DNA of 64,000 bases, taken from Aquisphaera insulae. Its GTDB lineage: Bacteria; Planctomycetota; Planctomycetia; Isosphaerales; Isosphaeraceae. The notes below the pieces were generated by a model. The model saw nothing but the letters and a program-made list of their open reading frames with translations, ran no database searches and was not told where the DNA came from. The position numbers and the translations under genes were made by a program. Below are positions 52,807 to 62,334 of this stretch, piece by piece. The stretch spans positions 1 to 64,000 of the forward strand of contig NZ_JAALJH010000008.1 of NCBI RefSeq assembly GCF_011064615.1, given 5' to 3'. Each line of letters opens with the position of its first letter. The first letter of the stretch is position 1.

Positions 52807-54828
52807 ATGTCCAAGCTGCTCTGTCGGACCTGGGTCGGTATGTGCAGCGTTATCATGATCGCCGAGCCCTCGGCCCCTTCGCAGGAGCCTCCCCGCTCTA
52901 TCGAGAAACGACTGGATGACGTTCGCCGTGCCTACCTGGACGTGGCCCAGTCGGTCTACGACGGCCTCAACGCCTTCCACGGTCGCGGTCCGGTATTCGA
53001 CGAGCTGACGTGGAAGATCCAGCGCGCGGAGGCAGACTACACGAACGCGAAGCTCGAGAGAGAGTTCAGCGAACTCGAGCTCAGGATATACGACGAATCG
53101 ACGTACCCCCTTGAGCGGGCTGTCGCGGCAGGCAGTGTCAAGCTCGCGACCGCGAACCTGGAGCGAATACGAGGCAGCATCGCGGATCAGAAGAATTACC
53201 TCGAGCGGTCTCGAAAACAAACGACCAACACTCTCACCGAGGATCTGATCCTCCAGGGAGCCGAGGTCATTCTCCGAGAGGAGGAGCGCAGGAGGCCGGT
53301 GGCCGAGGCCGAACTTGCCCGGGAGACCTCCAGGCTCGATCGTCTCGAAAAGGTTCTAGGACCGCGCCGCAGAGCCGAAGTTCTGGCGAAGAAGGACGAG
53401 GCTCTCGGCAAGGAGCTCCAGAAACAGAGCGAATGGATGGCCGCGAAGAACGATCTCCAGGCCAGGATTTCGGTGGCCCGAAGCCTTGCGACCGAGGACG
53501 AGTGGGGTTCCCGGCTCGCGAATCTTGACGGCGTGGCGATTCAGCTCGCGGAAGTGGGGAAGAAGCTCAGGAGTTTCGATGACGCCAAACGGATACCCAC
53601 CGAGCAGGAAGCCCGCGATATTGAGGATCGAATCGAGACGTCGGCGTCGCGGATCCGGAACGTTCGCCGCTCCCTGGAGGTGAGCCGACTGCGACAACTC
53701 ACGGCAATACTCTCGCGATTTTCTTCCGGTCCGATCGCCGCTCAGACCGCGACCTCGCCCCCCTCGCCAATCGTTGGACTTCTCGGCGATGAGGGGGCCG
53801 AGGTCCGCCTCGACGGTGCACGCCAGTCCCTGATCCGGGCTTGCGCTTCTATCCTCGATCGGCTCGAGCAGATCGAGGGTAGGGTATGGGACATCCCGTC
53901 CCAGGAACTGGCGATTCGCGCCGCGGAGGCCTGCTACAAGGCCGCCGCAAACCGACTCGCGCAGGCCAGGGAGGTCCAGAAGGAGTACGTGGAAACGTTC
54001 TTCGTGCGCGAGCGGACCGAGGCGTTGACCGCCGTGGCCATGGCGGAATCGACACTGAAAGGCAGCCAGGAAGATCTCGTCCGCGCCTCCGCGGCGATGG
54101 ATCGTGCAAGACGGACGGCCACGACTTCGCTGCCGGACGCAGACGCCCTCCGGCGATTCGAGATCGCTCTGAAGTTTGCCAGGCACGGAGTACAGAAGTC
54201 GGAATTGGAGCTCGAGCACGCAAGGAACGAGCTGGATGTTCTGGACAATCAGGGGAGACCCGTCCGAGAGAAGGAACTCGCGGCCGACGTCGAGCGAGCG
54301 ATCTCGAGAGAAATCTCGCAGCGTCAAACGCTCACGATCGAACGGGAGAAGCTGGCAATCTCCAAACGTCCACAGACGAGTGCCGGGTTGACGGCAATCG
54401 AGAAGGCGTCGCTCCGCGATCTCCTGGGATCGATCCGGGACGAGGCCGAAATTCGCGGCCGGATCGCGACCACCCAGTCCAATGACAAACCGCGGGACGC
54501 GAATGTCTTTCGGGAAATCGAGTCGGCGATCGCCGCGCTGGAACTCAAAGCCCGTGGAGCCGAGCGAGCGATTACCGAGCCGCAGTTCCTCGAGATGGCG
54601 CGAAAGCTAGCTGAACTCGAAAAGCCCACAAGAACCATTGCCCCCAGGCGCGGAGCTCCGCGACCCGGGCGAGAGCTCTTCGATAAACTTCGGAGCATAT
54701 CTCCCGAGGATCGAGCGACCCTTAAATCGGGGACCGAGGAGAAGAAGCGGGAAATTCTGAAAAAGGCAGGGTTCACTGACGAGGAGCTGGAGGAAATGCG
54801 AGGACTGCGAGAGCAACCGAAACGGTAG
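52807..54828 (+). CDS. Long coiled-coil exported-like protein
   Basis: A protein of 673 residues from the ATG at 52807 (the frame is open far upstream but only this start follows a promoter). The N-terminus (KLLCRTWVGMCSVIMIAEPSA) resembles a weak signal peptide. Most of the rest is charged heptad-rich helix (for example ILREEERRRPVAEAELARETS and similar), with a short proline-rich break near residue 325. The tail ends FTDEELEEMRGLREQ. No family recognised; base composition is slightly less GC-rich than its neighbours. Possibly a periplasmic structural or tether protein. Confidence 0.6.
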   Translation: MSKLLCRTWVGMCSVIMIAEPSAPSQEPPRSIEKRLDDVRRAYLDVAQSVYDGLNAFHGRGPVFDELTWKIQRAEADYTNAKLEREFSELELRIYDESTYPLERAVAAGSVKLATANLERIRGSIADQKNYLERSRKQTTNTLTEDLILQGAEVILREEERRRPVAEAELARETSRLDRLEKVLGPRRRAEVLAKKDEALGKELQKQSEWMAAKNDLQARISVARSLATEDEWGSRLANLDGVAIQLAEVGKKLRSFDDAKRIPTEQEARDIEDRIETSASRIRNVRRSLEVSRLRQLTAILSRFSSGPIAAQTATSPPSPIVGLLGDEGAEVRLDGARQSLIRACASILDRLEQIEGRVWDIPSQELAIRAAEACYKAAANRLAQAREVQKEYVETFFVRERTEALTAVAMAESTLKGSQEDLVRASAAMDRARRTATTSLPDADALRRFEIALKFARHGVQKSELELEHARNELDVLDNQGRPVREKELAADVERAISREISQRQTLTIEREKLAISKRPQTSAGLTAIEKASLRDLLGSIRDEAEIRGRIATTQSNDKPRDANVFREIESAIAALELKARGAERAITEPQFLEMARKLAELEKPTRTIAPRRGAPRPGRELFDKLRSISPEDRATLKSGTEEKKREILKKAGFTDEELEEMRGLREQPKR

Positions 54829-54856
54829 GCACTCACTCCTGCGGAAGAGGGACGTC

Positions 54857-54892
54857 ATGAACTTACGAATGACTGCTTACCTTCCAGAATGA
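54857..54892 (+). CDS. Candidate 11-residue leader peptide
   Basis: ATG at 54857 with AGAGGG seven bases upstream, then MNLRMTAYLPE and a TGA that overlaps the ATG of the ABC ATPase gene (ATGA at 54889-54892). The ATPase gene has no clear ribosome binding site of its own, so coupling through this short frame would explain its translation. Too short to be certain. Confidence 0.4.
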   Translation: MNLRMTAYLPE

Positions 54893-55839
54893 CCTCGGAG
54901 CCGTCCCAACTCATGATCTCGATTCGCGACCTCCGCGTGGATTATGACAACCTCTGTGCCGTCAACGACCTGACTCTGGAGGTCGACGCGGGGGAGGTCT
55001 GCGGGCTGATCGGGCCCAACGGCGCGGGCAAGACGACGACGATGCGGACGATGCTCGGACTGATCGAGCCGACGTATGGCTCGATCGTCCTCGACGGCGT
55101 CGACGTCCGCGAGTTCCCCCGCGAGGTCAACGCGATCGTCGGCTTCATGCCGGATTTCCCGCCGATCTATGAGGACCTGCTGGTCTGGGAGTTCGTGGAC
55201 CTTTTCGCGGCCAGCTACCGGATACCACGCCGCGAGCGGAAGACCCGGGTGGACCAGTACCTCGAGCTCGTCGGCCTGATCGAGAAGCGGAACGAGGGGA
55301 TTCCCGGCCTCTCCCGGGGGATGCGCCAGCGCCTGATGCTGGCCAAGACCTTGATCCCGGACCCGCGGATCCTGCTCCTGGACGAGCCGGCCAGCGGCGT
55401 CGATCCGCAGGGCCGGATCGACCTCAAGAACATCATCAAGCAGCTCGCGGGCGAGGGGAAGACGATCCTGGTCTCCTCGCACATCCTCTCCGAGATGAAC
55501 GAGTTCTGCACCTCGGTCGCAATCATGGAGCGGGGGCGGCTCGTGGTGGGGGGCCGGATCGATGAGGTCAATGCCCGGATCATGGGGGCGACCTTGCTGG
55601 TCGTGGAGGTGCTGGGCGATCCGGCGAGCTTCCTCCAGGCCGTCGCGGCCGATCCTCACGCCGGCGAGCCGGTGCTGAAGGACGGGGCGTACGAGCTCCG
55701 CTACGCGGGGAAGGCCGAGGAGGCCAGCGACCTGCTCGCGCGGCTGGTCGGCGCGGGGGTCCGGGTGGCCGCCTTCTCCCGGCGGAGAGAGAATCTCGAG
55801 GAGCTCTTCCTCAAGGTCGGCGCCAAGGAGCTTGCCTGA
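54889..55839 (+). CDS. ABC exporter ATP-binding subunit
   Basis: A 316-residue ATPase of the ABC-2 type. Walker A GPNGAGKTT, signature LSRGMRQRLMLAK, Walker B ILLLDEPASGVDP and H-loop SSHIL are present; the Q-loop position reads FMPD. The C-terminal 90 residues are a small accessory domain. It energises the permease encoded next (one-base overlap). Such pairs export lipids, polysaccharides or peptides or serve in gliding or secretion; the cargo is unknown. An in-frame ATG at 54913 is an alternative start. Confidence 0.85.
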   Translation: MTSEPSQLMISIRDLRVDYDNLCAVNDLTLEVDAGEVCGLIGPNGAGKTTTMRTMLGLIEPTYGSIVLDGVDVREFPREVNAIVGFMPDFPPIYEDLLVWEFVDLFAASYRIPRRERKTRVDQYLELVGLIEKRNEGIPGLSRGMRQRLMLAKTLIPDPRILLLDEPASGVDPQGRIDLKNIIKQLAGEGKTILVSSHILSEMNEFCTSVAIMERGRLVVGGRIDEVNARIMGATLLVVEVLGDPASFLQAVAADPHAGEPVLKDGAYELRYAGKAEEASDLLARLVGAGVRVAAFSRRRENLEELFLKVGAKELA

Positions 55840-57428
55840 TGATCCCGGACCTTCTCCGCGAGTGGCTCGACAACCCCATGTTCCTGAGGCACGTCCGATC
55901 GCGGTGTCGCCGCCCGGCCCTGATCTCGGGGGCCATCATCACGGGTGCGATCTGCCTTTGCATCGCCTATGTGGCGTTCCAGTTCGGGACCTTCCAGACC
56001 GGCGGCGCGTTCGGGAGCGTCCTGGCCGTGCAGGGCGTGCTGCTCTGCCTGATGGGGGCCTCGCAGGTCGGGACTTCGGTGGCCTCGGCGCGGGCTTCGG
56101 GGATGCTCGACTTCCATCGCGTGTCCCCGCTGACGCCCACGGAGCTGACCCTGGGCTACTTCTTCGGGGCGCCGATCCGCGAATACCTGCTGTTCCTGAT
56201 CACGATCCCGCTCAGCCTGCTCTGCGTCGCCGCGGGGACGCCGGACATCCGCGGCTTCGTCCAGGTCATGATCGCCCTGATCGCGTTCGCCTGGGTGGCC
56301 CAGGCCATCGCCCTGATCAACGGGCTGACCTCGAAGCGTCCCTCGATGGCGAAGGGGATCGTCTGGCCCATCATCGTCATCGGACTGACGAGCGGCTCGT
56401 TCTTCCCGTCGTTCGGGTTCGTGGCCAACCTGCTCGACCGGGATCCCCGGCTCGACTTCTTCGGCGTCTCGTTGCCGTGGCTGGCCGTGGTGCTCCTCTA
56501 CCAGGCGCCGATCCTCCTGGTCGCGTTCCTCGCGTCGAGGAGGAAGTTCGAGTCGGAGCGACTCCATCCCCTCTCCAAGCCCCAGGCCATCGGCGCGATG
56601 GCCGTGGCCGGGACCCTTGCGGTGGGGAGCACTTGGAGTTCGACGGAGTCCGACTTCATCGGCCTCCTGATCCTGTACGTGCTCGTCGCCCTGGGCATCT
56701 TCCTGACGATCACCGTGACGCCCACCCAGGCCGATCACTACAAGGGACTGCTGAGGTGCCTGAGGAAGGGAGAGGAAAGGCCATCATGGCTGGCGGACTT
56801 CGCCCTCAATCGGCCCTTCCTCGTCGTGATCTGCGGCATCGTCCTTGGTTCGACGACGCTGGTCTGGCAGCGTAGCCTGTCGCAGACCCAGATCGCTTAT
56901 TCCGGGTTGCGCGACGGGTTCCCCCTGGCGATCGCCAACGGGGTGCTCGTGATCGCGTATTTCGGCCTGGCCTACCAGTATTTCCTGGCTCGATTCGGGC
57001 GCCGAGGGATGACGTTCCTGACCCTCTTCGTCTTCATGGCCTGGCTGCTGCCCTTGTTCCTGGGCACGATCATCGTCGCCTCGGACTATCGAGCGGGCTC
57101 TCAGGCCCAGGTCGTCTATGCGCTCAGTCCGCTGGCGGGGATCGGCCTGTCGGCGGGGACCACGACGAGCTTCGGGGTCGGGCCCGCGGAGAACTTCCCG
57201 TGGGTCGCCGGCGCGGCGATCACCCCGACGCTCCTGTTCACCTTCGTCTTCAACACACTCTTGTCCACCGCCAAGAAGCGATTCCGCAAGGTCGTCGGCG
57301 ACGCCGCGAAATGGTCGAACGAACGGGATGCGTCGGCAGCCCGGGAGGAGGTCCTCGGCGAATGGGAGTCGGCCGAGGATCCGAGCCCGTCGCCCGCGGG
57401 GGGACTTCCTACCTCGACTCCTTCCTGA
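55839..57428 (+). CDS. ABC-2 type permease
   Basis: A 529-residue membrane protein. It begins MIPDLLREWLDNPMFLRHVRSR, an N-terminal amphipathic region, and then has about a dozen hydrophobic segments in two clusters, the layout of ABC-2 membrane subunits with two fused halves. The start overlaps the ATPase stop by one base (TGATG). The 3' end overlaps the convergent thioredoxin-like gene by 20 bases. Confidence 0.82.
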   Translation: MIPDLLREWLDNPMFLRHVRSRCRRPALISGAIITGAICLCIAYVAFQFGTFQTGGAFGSVLAVQGVLLCLMGASQVGTSVASARASGMLDFHRVSPLTPTELTLGYFFGAPIREYLLFLITIPLSLLCVAAGTPDIRGFVQVMIALIAFAWVAQAIALINGLTSKRPSMAKGIVWPIIVIGLTSGSFFPSFGFVANLLDRDPRLDFFGVSLPWLAVVLLYQAPILLVAFLASRRKFESERLHPLSKPQAIGAMAVAGTLAVGSTWSSTESDFIGLLILYVLVALGIFLTITVTPTQADHYKGLLRCLRKGEERPSWLADFALNRPFLVVICGIVLGSTTLVWQRSLSQTQIAYSGLRDGFPLAIANGVLVIAYFGLAYQYFLARFGRRGMTFLTLFVFMAWLLPLFLGTIIVASDYRAGSQAQVVYALSPLAGIGLSAGTTTSFGVGPAENFPWVAGAAITPTLLFTFVFNTLLSTAKKRFRKVVGDAAKWSNERDASAAREEVLGEWESAEDPSPSPAGGLPTSTPS

Positions 57429-58392
57429 CGAGCTTCGAGAGGACCGCGTCCAGCGCCGGTCCCCGGAGATCCAGCCGGATGATGTTCCCCTCCGGATCCA
57501 CGAGGTACGAGGCCGGGATCGCGCCGACGCCGAACGCCTCGACCAGGTCCGTCGCGGCCGAGCCGTTGTGAACCTGAAGCCAGGGGATCTTGCGCGTGGT
57601 CACGAAGTCGGCGACCGGCGTCCGCGTCTCGTCCAGGCTGACGGCCAGGATCTCGAGGCCCTCGGCGTGGTACTTGCGATAGGCGTCCTGGAGCCGGGGA
57701 AGCTCGGTGAGGCAGGGGGCGCACCAGGTCGCCCAGAAGTCGACCAGGACGTATTTCCCCTTGAGCGAGCCGGACTTGACCGGCTTGCCGTTGAGGTCGA
57801 TCGCCTCGAACTCCGGCAGGGGCTTGCCGACGCGGCCGATCCGGCCGAGCTCCTTCCCGACCTTCTCGCGAATCGCGGTGCTCTCGGGGAAACGGTCCTG
57901 GAGCAGCGTGTAGGCCTGCCTGGCGACGGCGAATTCGCCGGCGGTCACGGCCGAGCCGGCGAAGTTCTCCGTGAAACTGGTCGCGAAATCCTCCTGGTCC
58001 GGCTTGCCCAGCCCCCCGATCAGCTCCTTGTAACGGGTCAGGGCCTCGTCGTAGCGGCCTGCCCCCGCGCGAGCCATCGTCAGGACAATCTGGGCCAGGG
58101 CCTTCACCGGGCCGTCCGGATCGTTCTTGACATAACGCTGCGCCGCGTCCTCGGTGTCGGCGAACCAGTCGTGCTCGATGGCCTTGTTGAAGAGCGCGGC
58201 GTAGCCCTGGTCGCGATCCTCGGACTTCGGATTCTGACGGAGGTACTCCCCCAGGTCGCGGACCAGGGTTCGGTCGCTGCGGTCCAGGATCGAGGCCACG
58301 CTCGTCGGCGGAGGCGCAGGGTCCTGGGACCGAGCGATGCCGGACAGGCAGAGCATGGAGACGGCGGCGATCAGGATTCGAGTGAGTCTCAC
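57409..58392 (-). CDS. TlpA/ResA-like thioredoxin-fold protein
   Basis: A 327-residue exported protein. Signal peptide MRLTRILIAAVSMLCLSGIARS, a helical region (about 30-180) and a C-terminal thioredoxin domain of the TlpA/AhpC-TSA-redoxin type with VLVDFWATWCAPCLTELPRL (CxxC) and the cis-proline region GVGAIPASYLVDPEGNI. It should reduce disulfides or support cytochrome maturation in the periplasm. The helical N-terminal region is a common planctomycete addition. Gene follows the GT4 gene by 40 bases, perhaps in the same transcript. Confidence 0.85.
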   Translation of the reverse strand: MRLTRILIAAVSMLCLSGIARSQDPAPPPTSVASILDRSDRTLVRDLGEYLRQNPKSEDRDQGYAALFNKAIEHDWFADTEDAAQRYVKNDPDGPVKALAQIVLTMARAGAGRYDEALTRYKELIGGLGKPDQEDFATSFTENFAGSAVTAGEFAVARQAYTLLQDRFPESTAIREKVGKELGRIGRVGKPLPEFEAIDLNGKPVKSGSLKGKYVLVDFWATWCAPCLTELPRLQDAYRKYHAEGLEILAVSLDETRTPVADFVTTRKIPWLQVHNGSAATDLVEAFGVGAIPASYLVDPEGNIIRLDLRGPALDAVLSKLVRKESR

Positions 58393-58432
58393 GAGTCCGG
58401 TTTCCGGGACGGGGTTGGGATGGTGGCGAACC

Positions 58433-59875
58433 TCAACGCGACGCCGTGGGGAGCGTCCCGGCGGAAGTCATCACGCCGATCCGGCTCGAGGACCGCGGTC
58501 TGGTCGCGGCGGGGGCCGGCAGCAGTCCGCGGATGACGTCCAGCCACTGGTAGCAGCAGAGGTTCCGTTCGTGGGACGCCAGGAACGAGATTCGACCCTT
58601 CTGGCCCATCTGGTGCGCCAGGTTCAGGTCCGCGGCGAGGGTCGTCAGGGCGTCCACGACTCCCGCGGCGTCGCCCGGGGCGACGGTGAAGCCGCATCCG
58701 GCCCGGCGGATCGTGTCCGCGGTCTCGCAGTGGGCCGGGCCCACGAAGAGCGCGGGCCGGCCGGCCGCCATCACGCCGTAGAGCTTGCCGGGGACGACGA
58801 TGCCGGTCATCTCCGGCCGCATCGAGATCAGGTGGACGTCGGCCAGCGAGAGCGAATGACGAAGGTCCTCACGCGGGACGTAGTCGAGGAACCGGATGTT
58901 CGGCAGGCCCTCCGCCTCGGCGGCCTCGCGCAGGCCCTTCGATCGGGGACCTCCGCCGACGAACAGGAAGACGATGTCGCTCCGGTCGCGGAGCCGGCGG
59001 GCGGCCTCGAGGAACTCGTCGTACGAGTGGGCGAGTCCCAGGTTGCCGGAGTACATCGCCACGACCTTGTCCTCGAGCCCGAGGGATCTCCGCAGCGGGT
59101 TTCGCTCCCGCTCCACGGGAGAGACCTCGTCGCGACGGCTCCAGACGGGGATCGTCGCCAGCCGATCGGCGCGGACGCCCTTCATGATCACGCGATCGGC
59201 CATGTAGGGGCCCAGGACGACCACGCGGTCGGCATGGCGATAGACGAAGTCGCTGAGCCAGGCCAGTCCGCGGACGACCGGGTTCCTTGGGTTCATCCGC
59301 CTGAGTGCGAGGCTGGCATCGGGGTGGAGATCCATGCTCCAGTACGCGTGCCGCGTCCCCTTCAGCCGCCTCAGCAGCGTGCCGATCAGGCCGATGATCG
59401 GCGGCGTCGTCAGCGTGACCACGGCGTCGAACCGGGGCATCCGCAGGGCCTGGAACACCGCCCGGCCGTAGAACGTGAGGTAGTCGGTCATCCTCGCGAG
59501 CGTGCTCCTGCGGCCCAGCGAGGTGGCCGGCACCCGGTGGATGTGCACCCCCTCGTGGACCTCGTAGGTCGGGGCCTTCGGCTGGCCGGGCTTGTACGTC
59601 CCCTGCGCGCAGAGGACGTGGCACTCGAACCCGCGGGCCGCGAGCGACTCGACCAGGTCGGCCAGGTGCTGGGCCGTGGAGGCGTGGTCCGGCCAGTAGT
59701 ACTGATTGACGAAGAGGAGCCGCCGGCCGGCGCCGGGCATGCCTTGCCCCCGGCCTTCCGACGGGCCTTCGATCTCCGAACCACTCCCGGCGACCTCGGC
59801 CGCCGGTTGGGGCGGCTGGAAATGAGGCTGGGCGGCCTTCGGGAGGCTCCAGAACCAGGGTCGACGGTTCACCAT
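58433..59875 (-). CDS. GT4 family glycosyltransferase
   Basis: A 480-residue glycosyltransferase of the GT-B fold. The N-terminal half has LLFVNQYYWPDHASTAQHLADL and the middle YWSMDLHPDASLALRRM; the donor half shows YSGNLGLAHSYDEFLEAARRL, FVGGGPRSKGL and the acidic VIRLISMRPEMTGIVVPGKLYGVMAAGRPALFVGP. It resembles WcaI/colanic-acid-type transferases. It should add a sugar to a lipid-linked glycan at the inner membrane. The start overlaps the previous gene by seven bases. Confidence 0.82.
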   Translation of the reverse strand: MVNRRPWFWSLPKAAQPHFQPPQPAAEVAGSGSEIEGPSEGRGQGMPGAGRRLLFVNQYYWPDHASTAQHLADLVESLAARGFECHVLCAQGTYKPGQPKAPTYEVHEGVHIHRVPATSLGRRSTLARMTDYLTFYGRAVFQALRMPRFDAVVTLTTPPIIGLIGTLLRRLKGTRHAYWSMDLHPDASLALRRMNPRNPVVRGLAWLSDFVYRHADRVVVLGPYMADRVIMKGVRADRLATIPVWSRRDEVSPVERERNPLRRSLGLEDKVVAMYSGNLGLAHSYDEFLEAARRLRDRSDIVFLFVGGGPRSKGLREAAEAEGLPNIRFLDYVPREDLRHSLSLADVHLISMRPEMTGIVVPGKLYGVMAAGRPALFVGPAHCETADTIRRAGCGFTVAPGDAAGVVDALTTLAADLNLAHQMGQKGRISFLASHERNLCCYQWLDVIRGLLPAPAATRPRSSSRIGVMTSAGTLPTASR

Positions 59876-60831
59876 TTGGCGTCCGCCTGGGCCTTGTTGG
59901 CCCGATACCAGGCGATGGTCCGTGCCAGCCCCGCGCGAAGGTCGGTCGGCGGCACCCAGCCGTCGAGCTCGCGCTTCATCCGGGTGACGTCCAGGACCTT
60001 CTTGATCGCCCCGTCCGGCTTGTCCGTGTTCCAGGCAATCTTCCCCGGATAGCCGGTCACGTCGTTGATCGTCTCCACCAGCTCGCGGACCGACGTCCCG
60101 ATCCCGGTGCCGATGTTCAAGGGTAGGTTCACATCATTGTACTTCTCGGCCGCCAGGACGATGGCATCCGCGCAGTCCTCGACGTAGATGAACTCGCGGA
60201 TCGGCTTGCCGGTCCCCCAGACCTCGATGCTCGGCGCCTTCGCGAGGTCGGCCTCGACCCACTTCCGGACCAGCGCGGCGACCACGTGCGAGCGATCCGG
60301 GTTGTACGAGTCTCCGGGGCCGTAGAGGTTGGTCAGGATCAGGTGGATCGAGTCCAGCCCGTACTGCCGCTTGTAGGCCACCCCCTGGACGGCCAGCATT
60401 TTCTTGGTGAGGCCGTAATTCACGACGCTGGCGTGGCAGGCCCCGCCCCAGAGGTCGTCCTCCTTGAGGTCCCCTTCGAGGTAGCCGGGGTAGCTGCACG
60501 CCGTGCCGATGTTCACGACCTTGCCGACCTTCGCCAGCCGGGCGGCCTCCATCAGGTTGGCGCCCAGGACGAGGTTGCTGTAGTAGAGCTTCGCGGGCTC
60601 GGTCTGGTTGATGCCGATGCCGCCGTAGTACGCCGCCGTGTGGACCAGGACGTCGCACGGATGCTCGAGCAGGCACTTGAGGCACGAATCGAGCGCGACG
60701 AGGTTGAAGTCCTTCTGCCGGGGGACGAAGACCGTCGCCCCGTATCCCTCCAGCCGCTTGACGATGTGCTGGCCGAGGAACCCGGCCCCGCCGGTGACCG
60801 TGACGCGCTTGCCGGACCAGAAACCTTTCAT
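59869..60831 (-). CDS. fcl: GDP-L-fucose synthase-like epimerase/reductase
   Basis: A 320-residue short-chain dehydrogenase. TVTGGAGFLGQHIV (NAD(P) site), VLVHTAAYYGGIGINQTEPA, NIGTACSYPG (Ser), YGLTKKMLAVQ (YxxxK), and GTGKPIREFIYVEDCADAI match the GDP-fucose synthase family, which epimerises and reduces GDP-4-keto-6-deoxymannose to GDP-L-fucose. The start at 60831 is set by the family N-terminus. No GDP-mannose dehydratase gene is nearby. Member of the polysaccharide gene run. Confidence 0.8.
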   Translation of the reverse strand: MKGFWSGKRVTVTGGAGFLGQHIVKRLEGYGATVFVPRQKDFNLVALDSCLKCLLEHPCDVLVHTAAYYGGIGINQTEPAKLYYSNLVLGANLMEAARLAKVGKVVNIGTACSYPGYLEGDLKEDDLWGGACHASVVNYGLTKKMLAVQGVAYKRQYGLDSIHLILTNLYGPGDSYNPDRSHVVAALVRKWVEADLAKAPSIEVWGTGKPIREFIYVEDCADAIVLAAEKYNDVNLPLNIGTGIGTSVRELVETINDVTGYPGKIAWNTDKPDGAIKKVLDVTRMKRELDGWVPPTDLRAGLARTIAWYRANKAQADAKW

Positions 60832-60944
60832 GAAGTCGCTCCGAGGAGTGCGGCGGAATTCTCGATCGATCCGAGGATGAAGGGCGGGCGAGCGGGGCAG
60901 GGGCCCGCGCTTCGCCATGGTTGTCCTGGCAGGTGTGAGCGGAC

Positions 60945-60984
60945 TCCCCCTCTCCCCGACCCTCCTTCGCGGAGGGGGGAGAGG
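60945..60984. repeat. GC-rich hairpin between epimerase genes
   Basis: Near-palindrome CCCTCTCCCC ... GGGGGGAGAGG with an inner CCTCC/GGAGG arm pair and a TTCGC loop. No T-tract. The sequence looks like a dispersed extragenic element; only one copy is in this window. Confidence 0.45.
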
Positions 60985-61034
60985 ACGGGAGTGATCGCTT
61001 CGGTCGGCGGGCATCCTGACGCGTCTACCGGCCG

Positions 61035-61964
61035 TCAGACGTTCGCGAACGGGTTCTGGAACTCGATGAGCTGCGCCGCGCGGACGAGCTCGGCGATGCC
61101 GCGGTCGAGGTCCACGGTGGTCTCGAAGCCCTTCTTGCGGATCTTCTCGTAGGAGACCTCGTAGTTCCGCTGATCGGCGTCGGAGCCGACCTCGGCGAAG
61201 TGGAGGTAGAAGTTGGTGTGTTCGAGGATCTTCCGGGCCACGTCTTCCTTGGTGAAGTTCATGGACTCGTGGCCGACGTTGTAGACGTCGTCCTTGACCT
61301 CGTCCCAGCGCTCGAGGGCGAAGATGAAAGACCGCGCCATGTCGCGGACATGAACAAATGTTCGCTTGAAACCACCCTCATAAACGATGAGGTTGCGGTT
61401 CTTGACGGCCTGGTAGGTGAAGTCGTTGGGCATCAGGTCCAGCCGCATCCGGTTGCTGGCGCCGAAGGCCGTGGCGAACCGGTAGGCGACGCCGTTGCCG
61501 GAATCCAGGACCATCTGCTCGGCCTGGCCCTTGGTCTCGCCGTAGAGGGTGATCGGGGCCCGGGGCGTCTCCTCGTTGCAGACGTAGTCGGGGATCGACC
61601 CGTAGATGCTGCCGGTCGATGCGAACAGGAAGCGGGTGTCCTTGCCGCGAGCGGCCAGGAGGTTTCGCGTCCCCTCGACGTTCACGGCCTGGGCGAGCTG
61701 AGGCTCCTTCTTGCAGGCCGGGTAGCCGACGATGGCGGCGAGGTGGATGATCGCGTCCATCCCCTCGACGGCCGACTTCGCGGTGGCGATATCGCAGACG
61801 TCTCCCTTGCGGAACTCGAAGAATCGGTTCTGGCAGCAGGGCAGCAGGCCGTGGCCGCCGAACTTGAGGTTATCGAGCACGCGGACGCGGTGCCCCTGTT
61901 CCAGGAGCATCGGGACGAGCGTGGAGCCGACGTAGCCGGCTCCGCCGGTGACGAGGATCTTCAT
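61035..61964 (-). CDS. NAD-dependent sugar-nucleotide epimerase/dehydratase
   Basis: A 309-residue extended short-chain dehydrogenase. MKILVTGGAGYVGSTLVP (nucleotide site), FASTGSIYGS (Ser), YGETKGQAEQM (YxxxK) and FKRTFVHVRDMARSFIFAL fit nucleotide-sugar epimerases or dehydratases of unassigned substrate (UDP-sugar likely). The start at 61964 fits the family better than 61976. First gene of the minus-strand polysaccharide run; promoter at 62263-62291. Confidence 0.82.
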   Translation of the reverse strand: MKILVTGGAGYVGSTLVPMLLEQGHRVRVLDNLKFGGHGLLPCCQNRFFEFRKGDVCDIATAKSAVEGMDAIIHLAAIVGYPACKKEPQLAQAVNVEGTRNLLAARGKDTRFLFASTGSIYGSIPDYVCNEETPRAPITLYGETKGQAEQMVLDSGNGVAYRFATAFGASNRMRLDLMPNDFTYQAVKNRNLIVYEGGFKRTFVHVRDMARSFIFALERWDEVKDDVYNVGHESMNFTKEDVARKILEHTNFYLHFAEVGSDADQRNYEVSYEKIRKKGFETTVDLDRGIAELVRAAQLIEFQNPFANV

Positions 61965-62334
61965 GGCGGGACCCATCCTTGGTGGCTCGACTCGAGACGC
62001 GCCTGGTCACGTCGCGGATCATCGATGACTGGAACCGGACTTCCGCGCGGCCGGCAAGTGATGACGGGCAGAGGAGTACGCCCAGGCCCCGTCCTTGCGG
62101 CCACGTCCATCCTTCGATTGCGTTGCGTTGCGTCGAGTGGCAGACCATCCTTGAAGGAAGCCGGTCCAGAAGACTCAGGCGTTGCGAAGCGTCAACCGGT
62201 AGGTTTGCTGGTGCCTGTCTGAGTCGTCTCCAATCCCGACCTGCCCCGGCCTGTCGGCGAGGAGTATCATCAAGTCCGCGAAGGCTGTCAACCGGAGTTG
62301 TCGTCGAAGAAGACGAGCGAACGGAGAATTGACG
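61965..62334. other. Divergent intergenic region
   Basis: No gene seen. It holds the minus-strand promoter at 62263-62291 and a short triple repeat of TTGCG near 62118-62133. No clear plus-strand promoter for the 62335 gene. Confidence 0.4.
62263..62291 (-). promoter_or_regulatory. Promoter of the polysaccharide gene run
   Basis: On the minus strand TTGACA (62291-62286, perfect), 17 bases, GATACT (62268-62263). It implies a leader of about 290 bases before 61964. Confidence 0.55.
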
